Of a stretch of 64,000 bases of DNA, positions 41,520 through 53,000 are shown piece by piece. Every line of letters begins with the position of its first letter. The first letter of the stretch is position 1. The DNA is from Siphonodentalium dalli (lineage: Eukaryota; Mollusca; Scaphopoda; Gadilida; Siphonodentaliidae). The notes under the pieces were generated by a model that was not told the DNA's origin, did no database searches, and saw only the letters and a list, made by a program, of their open reading frames with translations. Made by a program: the position numbers and the translations under genes. The stretch is from positions 217,572,205 through 217,636,204 of the forward strand of contig CP136064.1 in NCBI GenBank assembly GCA_032622095.1, written 5' to 3'.

Positions 41520-44033
41520 AGCCATAAAGAGCGTGGTACCAAACCCTCAAGAGAGAAGCTATCAACCTTTCAACTCATGATCCTATAAATCTTCAACTTA
41601 AAATCACCCAAGATATATTGCACCTCAGGGACCCGGGAAAAGAAGAATTATACTGGCGGAAAATTGACACAGATCTATACTGTACCCATGTTACTGAAGC
41701 CCTAGCCAACTTTATGGTAATGACTCGAAGACGCTACAACTGAGCTAGACACTGGTTTCAACCTTTACATCGGCACTGGAGGAAGCTGCTCAGCAACAAT
41801 GGACATAAAAAACCAGCAAATCAAATAAGCCAAAGAGGATCTGGTCACCACTCATCACCACGGCTTCTGGCTCTGCGGGAAACAATCAGGACGACCTGAT
41901 GGAAACAACCCGCTATTTATCAACGTCAAAGCAAAGAAAAGAAAAGGCAGCTACTAAGTCTTAAAAGAAGATAGCAAGCTAACACCCGAACCAACAAACT
42001 GTCTGTGACCATGGAACTGCGAGGAACTGACGTAAAGGACTTCTATCGCCTCATCAAAACCCAGAGCGGTACTACTATCCTAACAGTAAAAGATGAAGTC
42101 CTAAAGATGGACCACGACATTACTAACGGATGGACCTCCTATTTTGAGGACCTATCAACTCCGATCGAATCCACTAACTTCAACGACAAATTCAAAAGTC
42201 TCGTGGAAGAAGACATTGACGTTCTTACCAGGACACTGACCAAAAATCGAAGTCACATTACCCCCCAAAACCCCTGATGAAGTAGCACTATGTATCAAAT
42301 CCTTCAAATCTGGCAAGGCACCCGACGAAGACAGAATCAGGGTGGAACACCTAAAATATGAAGGAGAAATATTAACCTCACACTTACGCAATATTATCAA
42401 TAAAATATTTCTGGAAGCCCAGATCCCAGACCGTGACACTGAAAGGTGGAACAGTCCCAATATACAAAAAAGGAGAGAAACCAAAAGACGACCCCAACTC
42501 ATATAGGAAGATAACCATACCCCCCCCCCCCCCCCCCCCCATCACGATTGGAAAGACTGTTGAAAAACTCCACTTGAAAAGAAACAATGAGGCAGTAAAA
42601 TCCATATAGTCACCCCTACAGAGGGGGAATCTCCAACCACCGAAGCTCTTATCATTACTGGTACTCAATCCGATTCGATGGTCCCCATATCATCAGATTC
42701 TAACAACAACAACAATTTTTTTTTAAATGCCGCTTCAGTTACCAGAATCGAGTAATTGCCCAAAATATAATGCTAACCACAGTCAACTATAGTATAAAAT
42801 TGCCAAAATCCTTTTATTTATCAACATTTTGTTCTACGAAATTTTGCCGGTTTGTCAAGTATTTGACCAAAAAAAAAACCCACTTGATTTTAGAGTTATC
42901 CATTTTCATCCGTATTTTGGTCAGATAAAGTCTTCTCGTCGACTGTTTACTGGACCAATTATCGGTGGTGAAAAATAATAGATTTCAAACATCGATATCT
43001 AATCACTCTGAGCTTTGATTGGTGGGTTCCTCGACTCGAATCAAATATATTTTACCCCCGAAGCCAAGGAAATAGTAATTTGCGAGCGTTTAATTCGGAT
43101 TATGCATCTTTAAAGAAAGAAAATCAAAGCAGCAATAACCGGCGACAACAGTTTCAGGCTCCTCTTTAAGGACTGGTACTCCAATCTGCACTCTACTGTC
43201 AACTGGATTGCAACCTCATTATCTTTTCTGGAGAGACAAGGACTGGCGTCCGTCAAGGGGGTGTCTGGTCACATAGAGCCTATAAAGTTTTCGTCAATGA
43301 AATACTTACCCAGTATACTAAAATAACATCAGCTCGCATATTGGCTCTATCTTCTGTGTATCGCCAACAGTTGCTGACTACGTCCACACTAGTCTATGAA
43401 GACCCAAAATGAACTACAAGTCATGGTGAATATCCTGATGGGTTACTCCAACCGACTGCGTATTTCAACTGCGAGCAAAAATCCTGTATCCTATAGTTCA
43501 GCCATAAAGGTCCGGGTCACACATGGACTCTGAATGACAATAATATCCAGACAGCTGCCATTGCTACACACCTTGGCATTACACGTGACAACACTTCCAA
43601 ACACGACCCCAGCACGGTTGCACACGATCGTATCTCTTTTACTGGAAGATCATCATATGCCCTACTAGGCACAGGATATCATGGTATGAACGGGCTCAAT
43701 CCAAAAGTCACGGCACATATCCTGCGATTTTACATTCATCCACGCTTTCTGTATGGTCTAGATGTCATAAACATTAACAAGGAGATGCATCCACTTGAAA
43801 CATTTTATGCACAAACAGCAAAGCGTCTACAACATCTACCAACAAGAACAGCTAACTGTGCAGCGCTACTCACTTTGGGTCTTATTCCGCTAGAGACAGA
43901 AGTACACAAGAGAACTCTGAAAATTTATGGGAATGTAGTTCGTAACCAAGGCTCTATCGAATGTCAACTTGCCGCCAGACAACTTGCAATCAAATCTGGA
44001 AAATCCAACTTCCATCAACACATGACAGAGTAG
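41520..44033 (+). pseudogene. Second non-LTR retrotransposon remnant, frameshifted and split by a MITE
   Basis: Pieces in order on the + strand: DVKDFYRLIKTQSG and YFEDLSTP (42005-42277); IKSFKSGKAPDEDRIRVEH (42285-42345, RT motif 1); GGTVPIYKKGEKPKDDPNS with YRKITI (42441-42518, motif 2); a poly-C run and MITE D copy 3; then GETRTGVRQGGVW (43229-43267, the GV.QG motif B); a degraded ADD-like CVSPTVADY near 43355; and the C-terminal RFLYGLDVININ and QHLPTRTANCAALLTLGL (43686-44033). Several frameshifts separate the pieces. It is a different family from the fragment at 40205. Confidence 0.82.
42660..43116. mobile_element. MITE family D, copy 3 (inside a retrotransposon)
   Basis: GGTACTCAATCCGATTCGATGG to GGATTATGCATCTTTAA. 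Both ends and the TCTAACAACAACAAC segment match copy 1 in reverse. It splits the reverse transcriptase region of a non-LTR remnant, so it is younger than that element. Confidence 0.82.
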
Positions 44034-44039
44034 CACTAC

Positions 44040-45080
44040 CACCTTCAAAACATCTATGGAAAACCATGGTGGACACTGCAGTAGATTCCCACTGGATGAA
44101 CATTTTTGAAACAGGAAGCCATTGAAAAATCGACTCTGTCGCATCTCAACATCCAAGACGTTACTCCTGACTGGTTGCGGTTCTGAACCATTCGCCACTA
44201 CCAAGGCAACATACAAAATGAAAATTGCCATAATTTATAAACTCAATTAAAGAAACCCTGAGCTAAACTGGTCTGAAATCGAATCTACAAAATAAACAAC
44301 TACTGAAATTAATACTCGACTGCTCAATCTACAATATCCCACATGACTGCATGCATAAGATAGAAGCCATATCCAGAGATCTGTGCCACCAACTTTACCA
44401 TGCCCGACTCCGTATTCTGGCTGCAAAGAAACCTGGTCCCAAAGCTCCGCCTGTGGACCACGGCATGCGCAGTCAGTGACGGTCTCAACCCCGACTTGAC
44501 AACTATTCAACCAATGTAAACATATATACATGTACATACATATATCAGAAGATGGTGAGTCACACTACCGTAATTTAGACTGCGTTCAAGAAGGAGTGGT
44601 CACACTCCACCCAAAGAACGGTTCTCCTGGCATAGGTGGAATTTACAGATAAGGTAAAGGTTAACTTCTGACTTGTTCATCAGCTATTTACGGACGACAT
44701 TGATATCGCGAATAAAAATGTTTCGATTTTATTCCTTTGTTTATAAACATTCCCAATTCGACTCATTGTAACCTATTTGAATGGCGATATCCATACACAT
44801 GCATGTTCCATTTGTATTGAAACTCCAATTAGTGTTGTACGTTCTTTTGGATTCTACCCGTTTAAGCATGCCAATTATATCAAATATTTCGTTAAAGTAT
44901 ATCCTAAATCCAAGGTCCATTGTCATTTTAACTTCGTTTGACTACAATGAATATCGGCCACGCGACACAATGGACGCTTTATCTGAGTAATATATATGAA
45001 TACCATAAAACTGACATTTATTGTTCATAATTTGTCAATTCTAATTGGCTGTCCCGTGGTTACTGATCAAATTTAAGCAC
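44040..45080. other. Retrotransposon 3' region and AT-rich spacer
   Basis: Weak continuation of the retroelement (to about 44500, where ATACATGTACATACATATAT may be its 3' tail), then sequence without recognised features. Confidence 0.35.
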
Positions 45081-45084
45081 GCTG

Positions 45085-46100
45085 AGCCAACGGGAGCTAT
45101 CTACTTTTTCCGAATTTAGTTTTTTTTAATCTGACCGCCAGCGGCCATCTTGGAATTTACTCTTTGCAAGATTAAATTCCTCGGCACACCATACAGTCCA
45201 CATCACTTATATCAGATCGTCATCAAACTCCATATGGAACTTCGGGATGGCATCTAGATGGGAGCTATCGACCCCCCCCCCCCGAAATTCGTTAAAAAAC
45301 GTGGCCGCCAGCAGCCATCTTTTATTTCACATTTGAAATTAATCGGCACGCCCTGCATACCACATTTATGGAGAATTGTTTCGAAAATATACAGGCATGT
45401 TTATGATCACCTCAATCTAGATGGGGGCAATCCAATTTGAACGATTTTGATGAAAATCAAGGCCATCGTCACTATACTTTTTATCGAGCTTCGGGGTGAC
45501 CACTAGATGGGAGCCATCAATTTTTTCCACCCGAATTTCATTAAAAAAAAACATGACCGCCAGCATGACTAAATCCATCGGTAACCGGCAGTCTATACTA
45601 GACTGACGGGCCACATACCTCACCCGATCGTCACCGAACTGCACATGGACCTTTTGGGTGACCACTATCGCTGAATTGGCCACTATCACTTTTGTGAGTT
45701 AAAGTTACCCAGGTTCCCAACAATTGTGACAAAGTTACCCAGGTTGGTGAGGACTGTGATGATCACAATATGAACGCGATTTAAAAGTGACTGACGGAAA
45801 TATTGTTCAGTATATTTGATGAATATTTGGTTGCTATACATGAAATTTTATTAACCTAGGTAACTTTATCACAATTCCCCATAATCTGGTTACTTTAACA
45901 CAATTTTGGGACCTGGTTAACTTTATCACACAAAACCGGTGAGAGTGACGAATTATGCACCACTAAATTGGAGCCATCGATGTTTTCCAAATTTTGGCCA
46001 CATCGCTCATTGGATCGTCACCAAACTTCATATGGTTGTTCGGAGTGACCTCCAATTAACTTTCATTATTCTTCGTCCGAACTTTGGAACTCTATATCAG
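45085..46100. repeat. Degenerate tandem array around GCCGCCAGCAGCCATCTT
   Basis: Recurrent blocks: GACCGCCAGCGGCCATCTT (45135, 45300, 45550), CGTCACCAAACT(C/T)CATATGG (45210, 45630, 46015), TAGATGGGAGC(T/C)ATCGA (45255, 45500, 45970). Unit length is roughly 150-250, strongly diverged. A poly-C run lies at 45271. Confidence 0.6.
45698..45936. mobile_element. Inverted-repeat element AAAGTTACCCAGGTT
   Basis: GTTAAAGTTACCCAGGTTCC and TGTGACAAAGTTACCCAGG at the left; AACCTAGGTAACTTTATCAC, TCTGGTTACTTTAACAC and GGTTAACTTTATCACAC at the right, about 240 bases. Doubled arms on both sides. Confidence 0.55.
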
Positions 46101-46104
46101 CTAG

Positions 46105-47416
46105 TCATCGATGTTTGGATTTAATCATCTTTGGTATGCTGATAAACCTCCATATTGGGAAAGAATGTTTACATACATCGGGTTTCGTCCAATCACTTTT
46201 TGTTGAGTTATCGGACTTGTATATAGTGTGAAAAGTGAAAATAACACTACGGCTAGACAGCGATGGGTGGTTGATCCGGACGTCGGCATTTTGTGCATTA
46301 AATATAGTTGGAGCTGCTAGCCCGTAGTTTATTCTTAACCAGGACAGTGTTTCTCTACTCTTCTCGATGCACATTAAAACTTGCCTGGGATGTAAAATGT
46401 ACCCCACGAGTGCACTACTCCACAAGCTCTTATAAGTGTTAAGGGTACATTGAAACACTTCATACAAATGCACACCTCTGCTGGCACCATGCCTGCATAA
46501 AATATAAAAGGAGTAAGTGCAAGACACAGTGTAGAGTTCAGCATGTGCACACTCCATTAAACTTTCATAGATCTGAGCGCATTTTCAGCGCAAAGTATCC
46601 ATGTTGTCAATAATGACAAAACATCATGTTTCATGTTAATATTTTATTTCTATTGCGTAATACCTTTTATTCCGCATGCGTGTTTGTGTGAAGTGTTTCA
46701 AGATGCCAGAACCCCAATGTCAATTCCCGATGCACAGGTTCAGCCCAGGACTATGCTACACAAGAGTCTACATTCTCTTGAAATAGCACTTGATATGGCA
46801 TTTCAGCACCAAAGTTAGATGCCATACATGTGGGAACTAACGTGTATGGGTTGAAACGACCAATACAAGGGCGTTATCATTGTGGAAACACAATATAGTA
46901 TGAGCAGATTTAATGATTTGAAAATAAAAATGATTATCAACGAATAACGCAAATACTGGAACTTATTCATTACACAAAATATCACAGCCTTGTATTATCG
47001 CAGGAATAATAAGCAACAATATAATCAACAAAATTATAGTATTGACAGCTAGGGTTGATCGAGGGGATTTTAAATTTAACTCAATCTTTAGCTGCCTTAT
47101 TTCTCTTTATGATAATTTGGATTAATATATAATGGAACCGACTTAAACTTTATGGAATATATTAGTCATAATAGGGTATTATCAACGAAAGGTTAGTATA
47201 CTTAATTATATTGGGGACTATACCAATGGAATGTCATTAAATTATGGGATATATAAGGCCTCTCATTGAATGGACCTGTTAATGGGACATATAAATTATG
47301 TTGGTTGTATATTTATGTGTCGTGTCTTAGTTGCCCGGTCCGTGTGAAGCATTTGGCGTACATGTACCAGGTTTTGAACTTGATACCCCAGAGCTATCAT
47401 ATAAGAAGTCACAATG
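46105..47416. other. Intergenic, no supported gene
   Basis: A 150-codon ORF on the minus strand (46105-46557) and a 61-codon one at 46633 have no recognisable domain or splice context. The rest is AT-rich. Confidence 0.35.
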
Positions 47417-47831
47417 TTAACCCTTTCAAGTCTGGAGCTGCGCTGGCGCAACATTAAAGACCCTGTGCCAATGCATTCTCTTATATATGCAAGGCGACCT
47501 ACCTATGGTCGCCTCGCATATATCAGAGAATGCACTGGCCTAACAATTTTTTTTTATTATATTTTATAAATGTTTCTCAGGTTCAAAATTTTTTATCATT
47601 TATTTTCTTACATTCTATATCAATCTTTATCATTTTTTCTTACATTCTTTAACAATTTTTCTCACTTTTTCTTACATTTTTTAACAATCATAAAACTAAT
47701 AGAAAATTTGTTAGGCCAATGCATTATCTTATATATGCGAGGCGACCTATGGTCGACTCGCATATATAAAAGAATGCATTGGCACAGGATTTTCGCAAAC
47801 ATTCAGGAAGCTCCAGTCACAAAAGGGTTAA
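47417..47831. mobile_element. MITE family A, copy 9 (GTCGACC subfamily)
   Basis: TTAACCCTTTCAAGTCTGG to CACAAAAGGGTTAA. Both stems carry GCGACC..GGTCG(A/C)C tips as in copy 8. The middle spacer is a T-rich run of CATTCTTTAACAATTTTT-like words. The 169-residue ORF crossing it is mostly repeat. Confidence 0.78.
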
Positions 47832-48614
47832 CTGGAATTAAGCACATAGGCATGGTCCGAGAGAATGAAAGTCAAGTCTTGTTTCTCCTGGGGTTGGAGC
47901 TAGTTTCCAGAGGAAAATACCCAGAAGTGTTGAGAGATAAGTGGCTATTCGTGGTAAAATGTGTGGGTAAGGCAAGAAATGGAGAATATATGTATATTCC
48001 AGGGAAACTCAGTGGCAGGGACATGGCGACAGGGGGTTGCACGACACAACATCAGTTGGAAATTTCATACTACAACTAGGTGCAAATTGTTTTGATAGTT
48101 TGATTTTGCAAACCAGTATGAAATGTGAAATCTGTTATTTTATAGACCAAATGTCTCATATTTTCTAACTTTATGTCAAGATTATTTTTGACTGCTATAT
48201 GTTGGAAATTTCCAACACTTGGAAAGCCTGGGGTACCAGTTGGAACATGCCATGACAAGGAGGGACTGGGTGCAAATGGAACCCCATGCACTTGGATATT
48301 TTGGTCTGGATAAAAGGCCCAGAGATGCAGAATTCAAATGTGGACACCCCCCCCCCATTCAACAAAACCACCTGGCCACACCCCTGCTCACTGTGGTGTA
48401 CTGTAAATTATATATAACAGAGATGAATGTATAGCACTTAAGAGGTGAGAATGCTACTAAAGTTTCATCGAACGCACTTTATCACACACAAGCCCGCTGT
48501 TCCAATTCCAATACATGTATATCCATGCGAAGTTGAAAATATCACTTGTTCCTAGTAGCAGAGTTATCTCATCTCGAACGGAGAATCGTCACAACTTTGA
48601 GCTCCTCCAGCTTC
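47832..48614. other. Intergenic, possibly coding-like short frame, unassigned
   Basis: After MITE A copy 9 the frame stays open to 48079 (LELVSRGKYPEVLRDKWLFV) with a donor-like GGTAAGG at about 47968. No partner exon was found. A C run lies at 48346. Confidence 0.25.
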
Positions 48615-49049
48615 TTTAAAGGCCCACTTAATTTTCGAACCACCAGATCACATTAAATACAACATATTCCATGTTATATACCATTTGAAAGAGGAAGCGC
48701 CAAAACATTATATTATTAACTGATCCGGTCGAATAAACTGGGAACATGTTGTTTTTGTCGAGGTACCAAGCTGTGTCCTGTATTTAATTTTGATCCGGAC
48801 TGTACTATAAAGTCTATTGTATTCGATGGAATGGGAATAACTCTATCTCTTAGTTTGAATTCTGATTTATTCTGGGTTGACAAGGGGGGGGGGGGGTCTT
48901 GGAATGAATATCTATCGCTTGGTGGACAGTCCTAGGCCACAGCTGCTTCGTATTCTGGTGGAATATATATATTTTTTGGTTCCTCTTCCAAATGGTATAT
49001 AATATTGAATAATGTTATCTGGGCATTCGAAAATTAAGTGGGCCTTTAA
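48615..49049. mobile_element. MITE family C, copy 4
   Basis: TTAAAGGCCCACTTAATTTTC to AAAATTAAGTGGGCCTTTAA. Both termini are intact. The interior is diverged and carries a poly-G run. It lies just past the 3' end of gene 2. Confidence 0.78.
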
Positions 49050-49830
49050 CCAAATGCATGGCATGTAATATGTGTGGCTGTGCTGTGGTTGATGCGCGCA
49101 TGTTGGACCAATATCAGCCCAGTGATTACATCCATGTCATCGATTAGCAGCCTATGATGCATGGTGAATCAGCTTATAGATTTGAGTAGTTTTCTAATAG
49201 GAGGATTCACGTTAATTCCGTGAAATTTCCACTCTAAGGAACAGAAGTCCGCACACTCAATCTTTTCTCTCTGGTATTCCGCCATGTCCACTGTGTCCTC
49301 CGTGCTGTAAGTGAGAAAGTAACAACATTTTTTATTTTGATCATGGGCGTTTTTCTATTCCATATTATCATAATAGACATTCACTGATGTCTTTCTGTTG
49401 AGCTAATTCCCCCAAGAACATTGTAAGTGGTTATGTAGCTAATGCATTTACAAATTCGATTTAGCAACTCATATAGGAGAATTGTCATATCACAATAAAT
49501 GTAAAAACTTGACTTGAGAGTGAGTACTAGCTAGGGTGGGTGAAGGTGATGAAACAAAGAATTGACGTTTCTTCAACTTCAAGTGCATAGTGGTGTATAT
49601 GTATGAATACTGTATGTTTCTAGTAAAATATTATCATGCTTATTGCTATTTCTGCTGAGATTTTCACACTTCAATCTGAAGGGGAGGAAATTAAGTCTCT
49701 CGGCTTCAGACTTCTTGCGTTGTCGCCTTGTGCAGCATCAGCAGAAGTAACACATAAACGAGCACTGGTGCCAGGCGATTATGAGGAATATCTTATTAAG
49801 CAGAACTTATAATGTAAATACATGCATTAT
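49050..49830. other. Intergenic beyond the gene 2 3' end
   Basis: No repeat family of this window and no coding signal. Short AT-rich stretches only. Confidence 0.4.
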
Positions 49831-49847
49831 ACTTAAAAAAAAAAGTT

Positions 49848-49853
49848 TTTATT
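49848..49853 (-). other. Polyadenylation signal of gene 2 (AATAAA)
   Basis: Canonical AATAAA on the minus strand followed by a long T-run, about 75-100 bases after either candidate stop of gene 2. It places the gene 2 transcript end near 49.83 kb and shows that genes 1 and 2 converge. Confidence 0.55.
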
Positions 49854-49923
49854 GATCAAAATTACATAAATATTATTTTAAACATTACTAATAAATCTTA
49901 CACTCTCGTCCAATCAAACAAAC

Positions 49924-50011
49924 TCACAGAAACCACGTACACCATCGCCCACTAATCGTCTCTTCCACTCCAGGTGACGTTATGACATATTTGTAATTTC
50001 CTTGACCATTA
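49924..50011 (-). CDS. Gene 2 probable last exon (acceptor uncertain)
   Basis: The previous exon leaves two bases (GT). An acceptor before 50011 gives 29 more residues (including VITSPGVEETISGRW) and a TGA at 49924-49926. A second acceptor before 50000 gives about 16 residues ending at a TAG near 49952. Neither has a strong pyrimidine tract. An AATAAA about 75 bases beyond the first stop supports a terminal exon here. Confidence 0.38.
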
Positions 50012-53000
50012 CTCAAATTGAAATCATGTGGTAATAGTAAATATTAATCATAACATAGACTTCCATTTAATATCAACTTTCAGTTTTTCTCAAATGGTGA
50101 CAATTTCATGACACATGCTTTATACTTACACATATTTCGCATACAGCATCCTTTCAGCCAGGGCGGCTATTCCAGCGAATAGCTGGTAGTCTATCTTTGT
50201 AGTTTCGTTTATTTCCAATAACTCACACATTTCCCGAATCTTCTCACTGGAAATTGTGTTCACCAAGACATCCTTCAGAGCTTTATTCAGATCCTACAAT
50301 GAAATGGTTACGCAATTGTGTAATAAAGTGTATGTCTGGCTGTAATCCATGTCTGCTGATATATAAACTAGTTAAGATATTGGACAATGAGAAGCTATTT
50401 TACTTAGGAACACTTCGGCGTTCAGTTTAAACATAAACAAATCGATGTTAGTCCTAATAAACTGGAATATTCTATGTGCAATCTAACATGAAAGTTAAGA
50501 TTATTATACATCATTATGACCATACAGTGTCACTATTTCCAATATATATAGCAAGATTGATTTGTTTGATAAAATCTAGTAAAATAGACAACAAATCCCG
50601 CCACCAGGTCTGGACATAAATCCCGTTATAGAATGCCTATGTAGGTGGTCTCGGGCGTACGAGAGCATCTTGTTATCCCAATATGTAGCTGGTTTACGTA
50701 CAAGTACATACGAGCAGACTTGAACTAGTCTGATTGTACCCACATAAGGACCCCCATGTTGTCACAGAGTGAGCATGATGGTACATGTTTATAGTCTAAG
50801 ATTTGTACCATGTTTCTGCCAGCATGAAGCAAAGCATATGATCATGGTTGTCGATCACTGCCTGAAGTAGAAGTCTTCTAAAAGTGGGAGGAGTAACAAT
50901 GATCGAATGCCGTACATAGTCTGAATTTAGGTCTCCTGTTTTGTCACGATATTACCATACCTGTTGAAAGTGACATGAATCCCAATTAACTACAAAACTG
51001 AGAACCAACCTTGTTGGGTATGGTGGTGCCCATTCGGTCCTTATTGCGTTGGAAAATCTTCTTATATAGATTTGTCCGTCTTGATGAAATGACACAATAT
51101 CGTTTCAGGTATTCTTGTGGGCTAATACCTGAAATGGATGAATCAACATATATTTCTACTGGTTGTGTCATCATGGAATAATTTAAAACAAAGCAACAAG
51201 AAAAAACCCACAGAATCAACACGTAATAATAAATAAGTAAATAAATCAGACACCACTATATGACTGGGATATAGGAACTACGTAGTATCCTTGAAAACAA
51301 ACGACTATCCAACTTTCCAGACACATTGTCAAGGTCATAAACAAACATTTTTGAAATTAAAATAGGAATCATGTGAGTGACCAACACGTTCTCCAATAAC
51401 AATACGCCTGGGAATGGTCGGGTATTCATCAGGAGGGATTTTCAGCAAATATAAGCAGTCGACAGACAGACCAGCAGACAATGCAAGTGCAGACGGCTTC
51501 CGATTTCATTGGTGGGAAATGTTCCAATAATAAGTTAGTATCTGGATATTTCCTGAGGGAACTACTCGCCAATGAGTATTTAGTAAGAAAGAGTTAAAAA
51601 AAAATGTTGTGTGATTGAACAATCTAACTAACCATGTTGCCAAAGCGGCGAAAAGATTTCCAAACAATGGAATTTAATTATTTTAAAAAGTGTATAAGCC
51701 AGGAAGAAGTCAACACTTACTTTCAAGGATTTTCATGTCCATCGGTAGTTCGAACCTGCTTGATTGCTGAGATAGAGCCATTCTTACCTTGTCCCAAGTC
51801 AGTGCATTGGTTTTCTGTGAGAGAAAAATGTGAAAGTGACAACATTGTGTATCAAACAAAAGAGCAGTTTGGGTTGGAACTTTATACAGTTCTAAATTCA
51901 GGAGAACTGATCGACTCTGTTGTGATGTATATGGACATTTATAGGTGTGATTTCACTGTCATTTTTCGGCAATTGTTGATTAATCAAGCGACTCCGCACT
52001 TCCAAATGAGACTATTGAGCTAATTGGGCGCCGACATTTGCGAACGTCTGTCGACTTCAAAGAAATAGTGATTTTTATTTTTATCAGATGAAATGAGTGT
52101 GTCGTACTTGTGGAACGTCCCGAGATCAGAACACAAATATACATCGATCGGTGACCACATAATAACCAGAATCGAGGGTTCATCGTCGCCACCGCAGATT
52201 TGTGGGTTTTTCTTTAACTTGCATTGTATAGATTGTGTGTTCAGAACATCGCGCTGGGTAACCAAGAGACATCTTTGGAAATATGGTTACCTCATACAAA
52301 CGACGAAATGTGGTTAAAATGTCATTTTCAGTGGTACTTTGACTTTGAAATTCAAATTAACAAAGTCTAAACGTGAGTTTGTTGGTTCGTATGAATCGCT
52401 CGAGGTACTCTTTATCGAGACTTGGCGTTTCTTTTCGGAAACCCACTCCAAAGATGACTGCAGAACATTTCAGAGATCGAGCCTTAAAGTTATGTGAAAC
52501 ACTCCGTTAGTTGATTGACAACAAATGCCGTCATTCGTATATATTAATTAAATGCAGGTCACTGCATGTATATACGGTATATATACCTACACAATTTATG
52601 CACTTTGAAATTACCAGCTGCACCCTCCCTTAATCCATATGCAGAACAACCCGTTTGCACCTCCTGTTGCAAAACTTTCCAAATGGTACCTCAAGCTTTC
52701 CTCCAACTGATAGGAATTTCCAACATGAAACCCCACCATTTATGAAATTTCTAACTGTTAAACACTGTTATCAAAGACCCCCTCCCCATGTAAACCAAAT
52801 GGACAAAAACCACGCCATTTAGCACCACCACACCCCTTGTCGACACTTGATGCACGTCCCGGGATGCATCCCTGCATTTAATATAGTATTTGATGCACGA
52901 TGTGTGCACGTACTGATTCATAACACATATTCATTTTTTGGAACGAATTGCCCATTTTAAAATCGATCTGATAATGCGAGTATAATAATTATGTGGCGTT

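Noticed and set aside
46105-46557. 150-codon minus-strand ORF as a gene
   Set aside because: No recognisable domain, no splice or poly(A) context; within the range expected by chance in 64 kb.
47570-48079. 169-codon ORF as a gene
   Set aside because: The first half lies within MITE A copy 9. The second half has some protein-like text but no partner exon.
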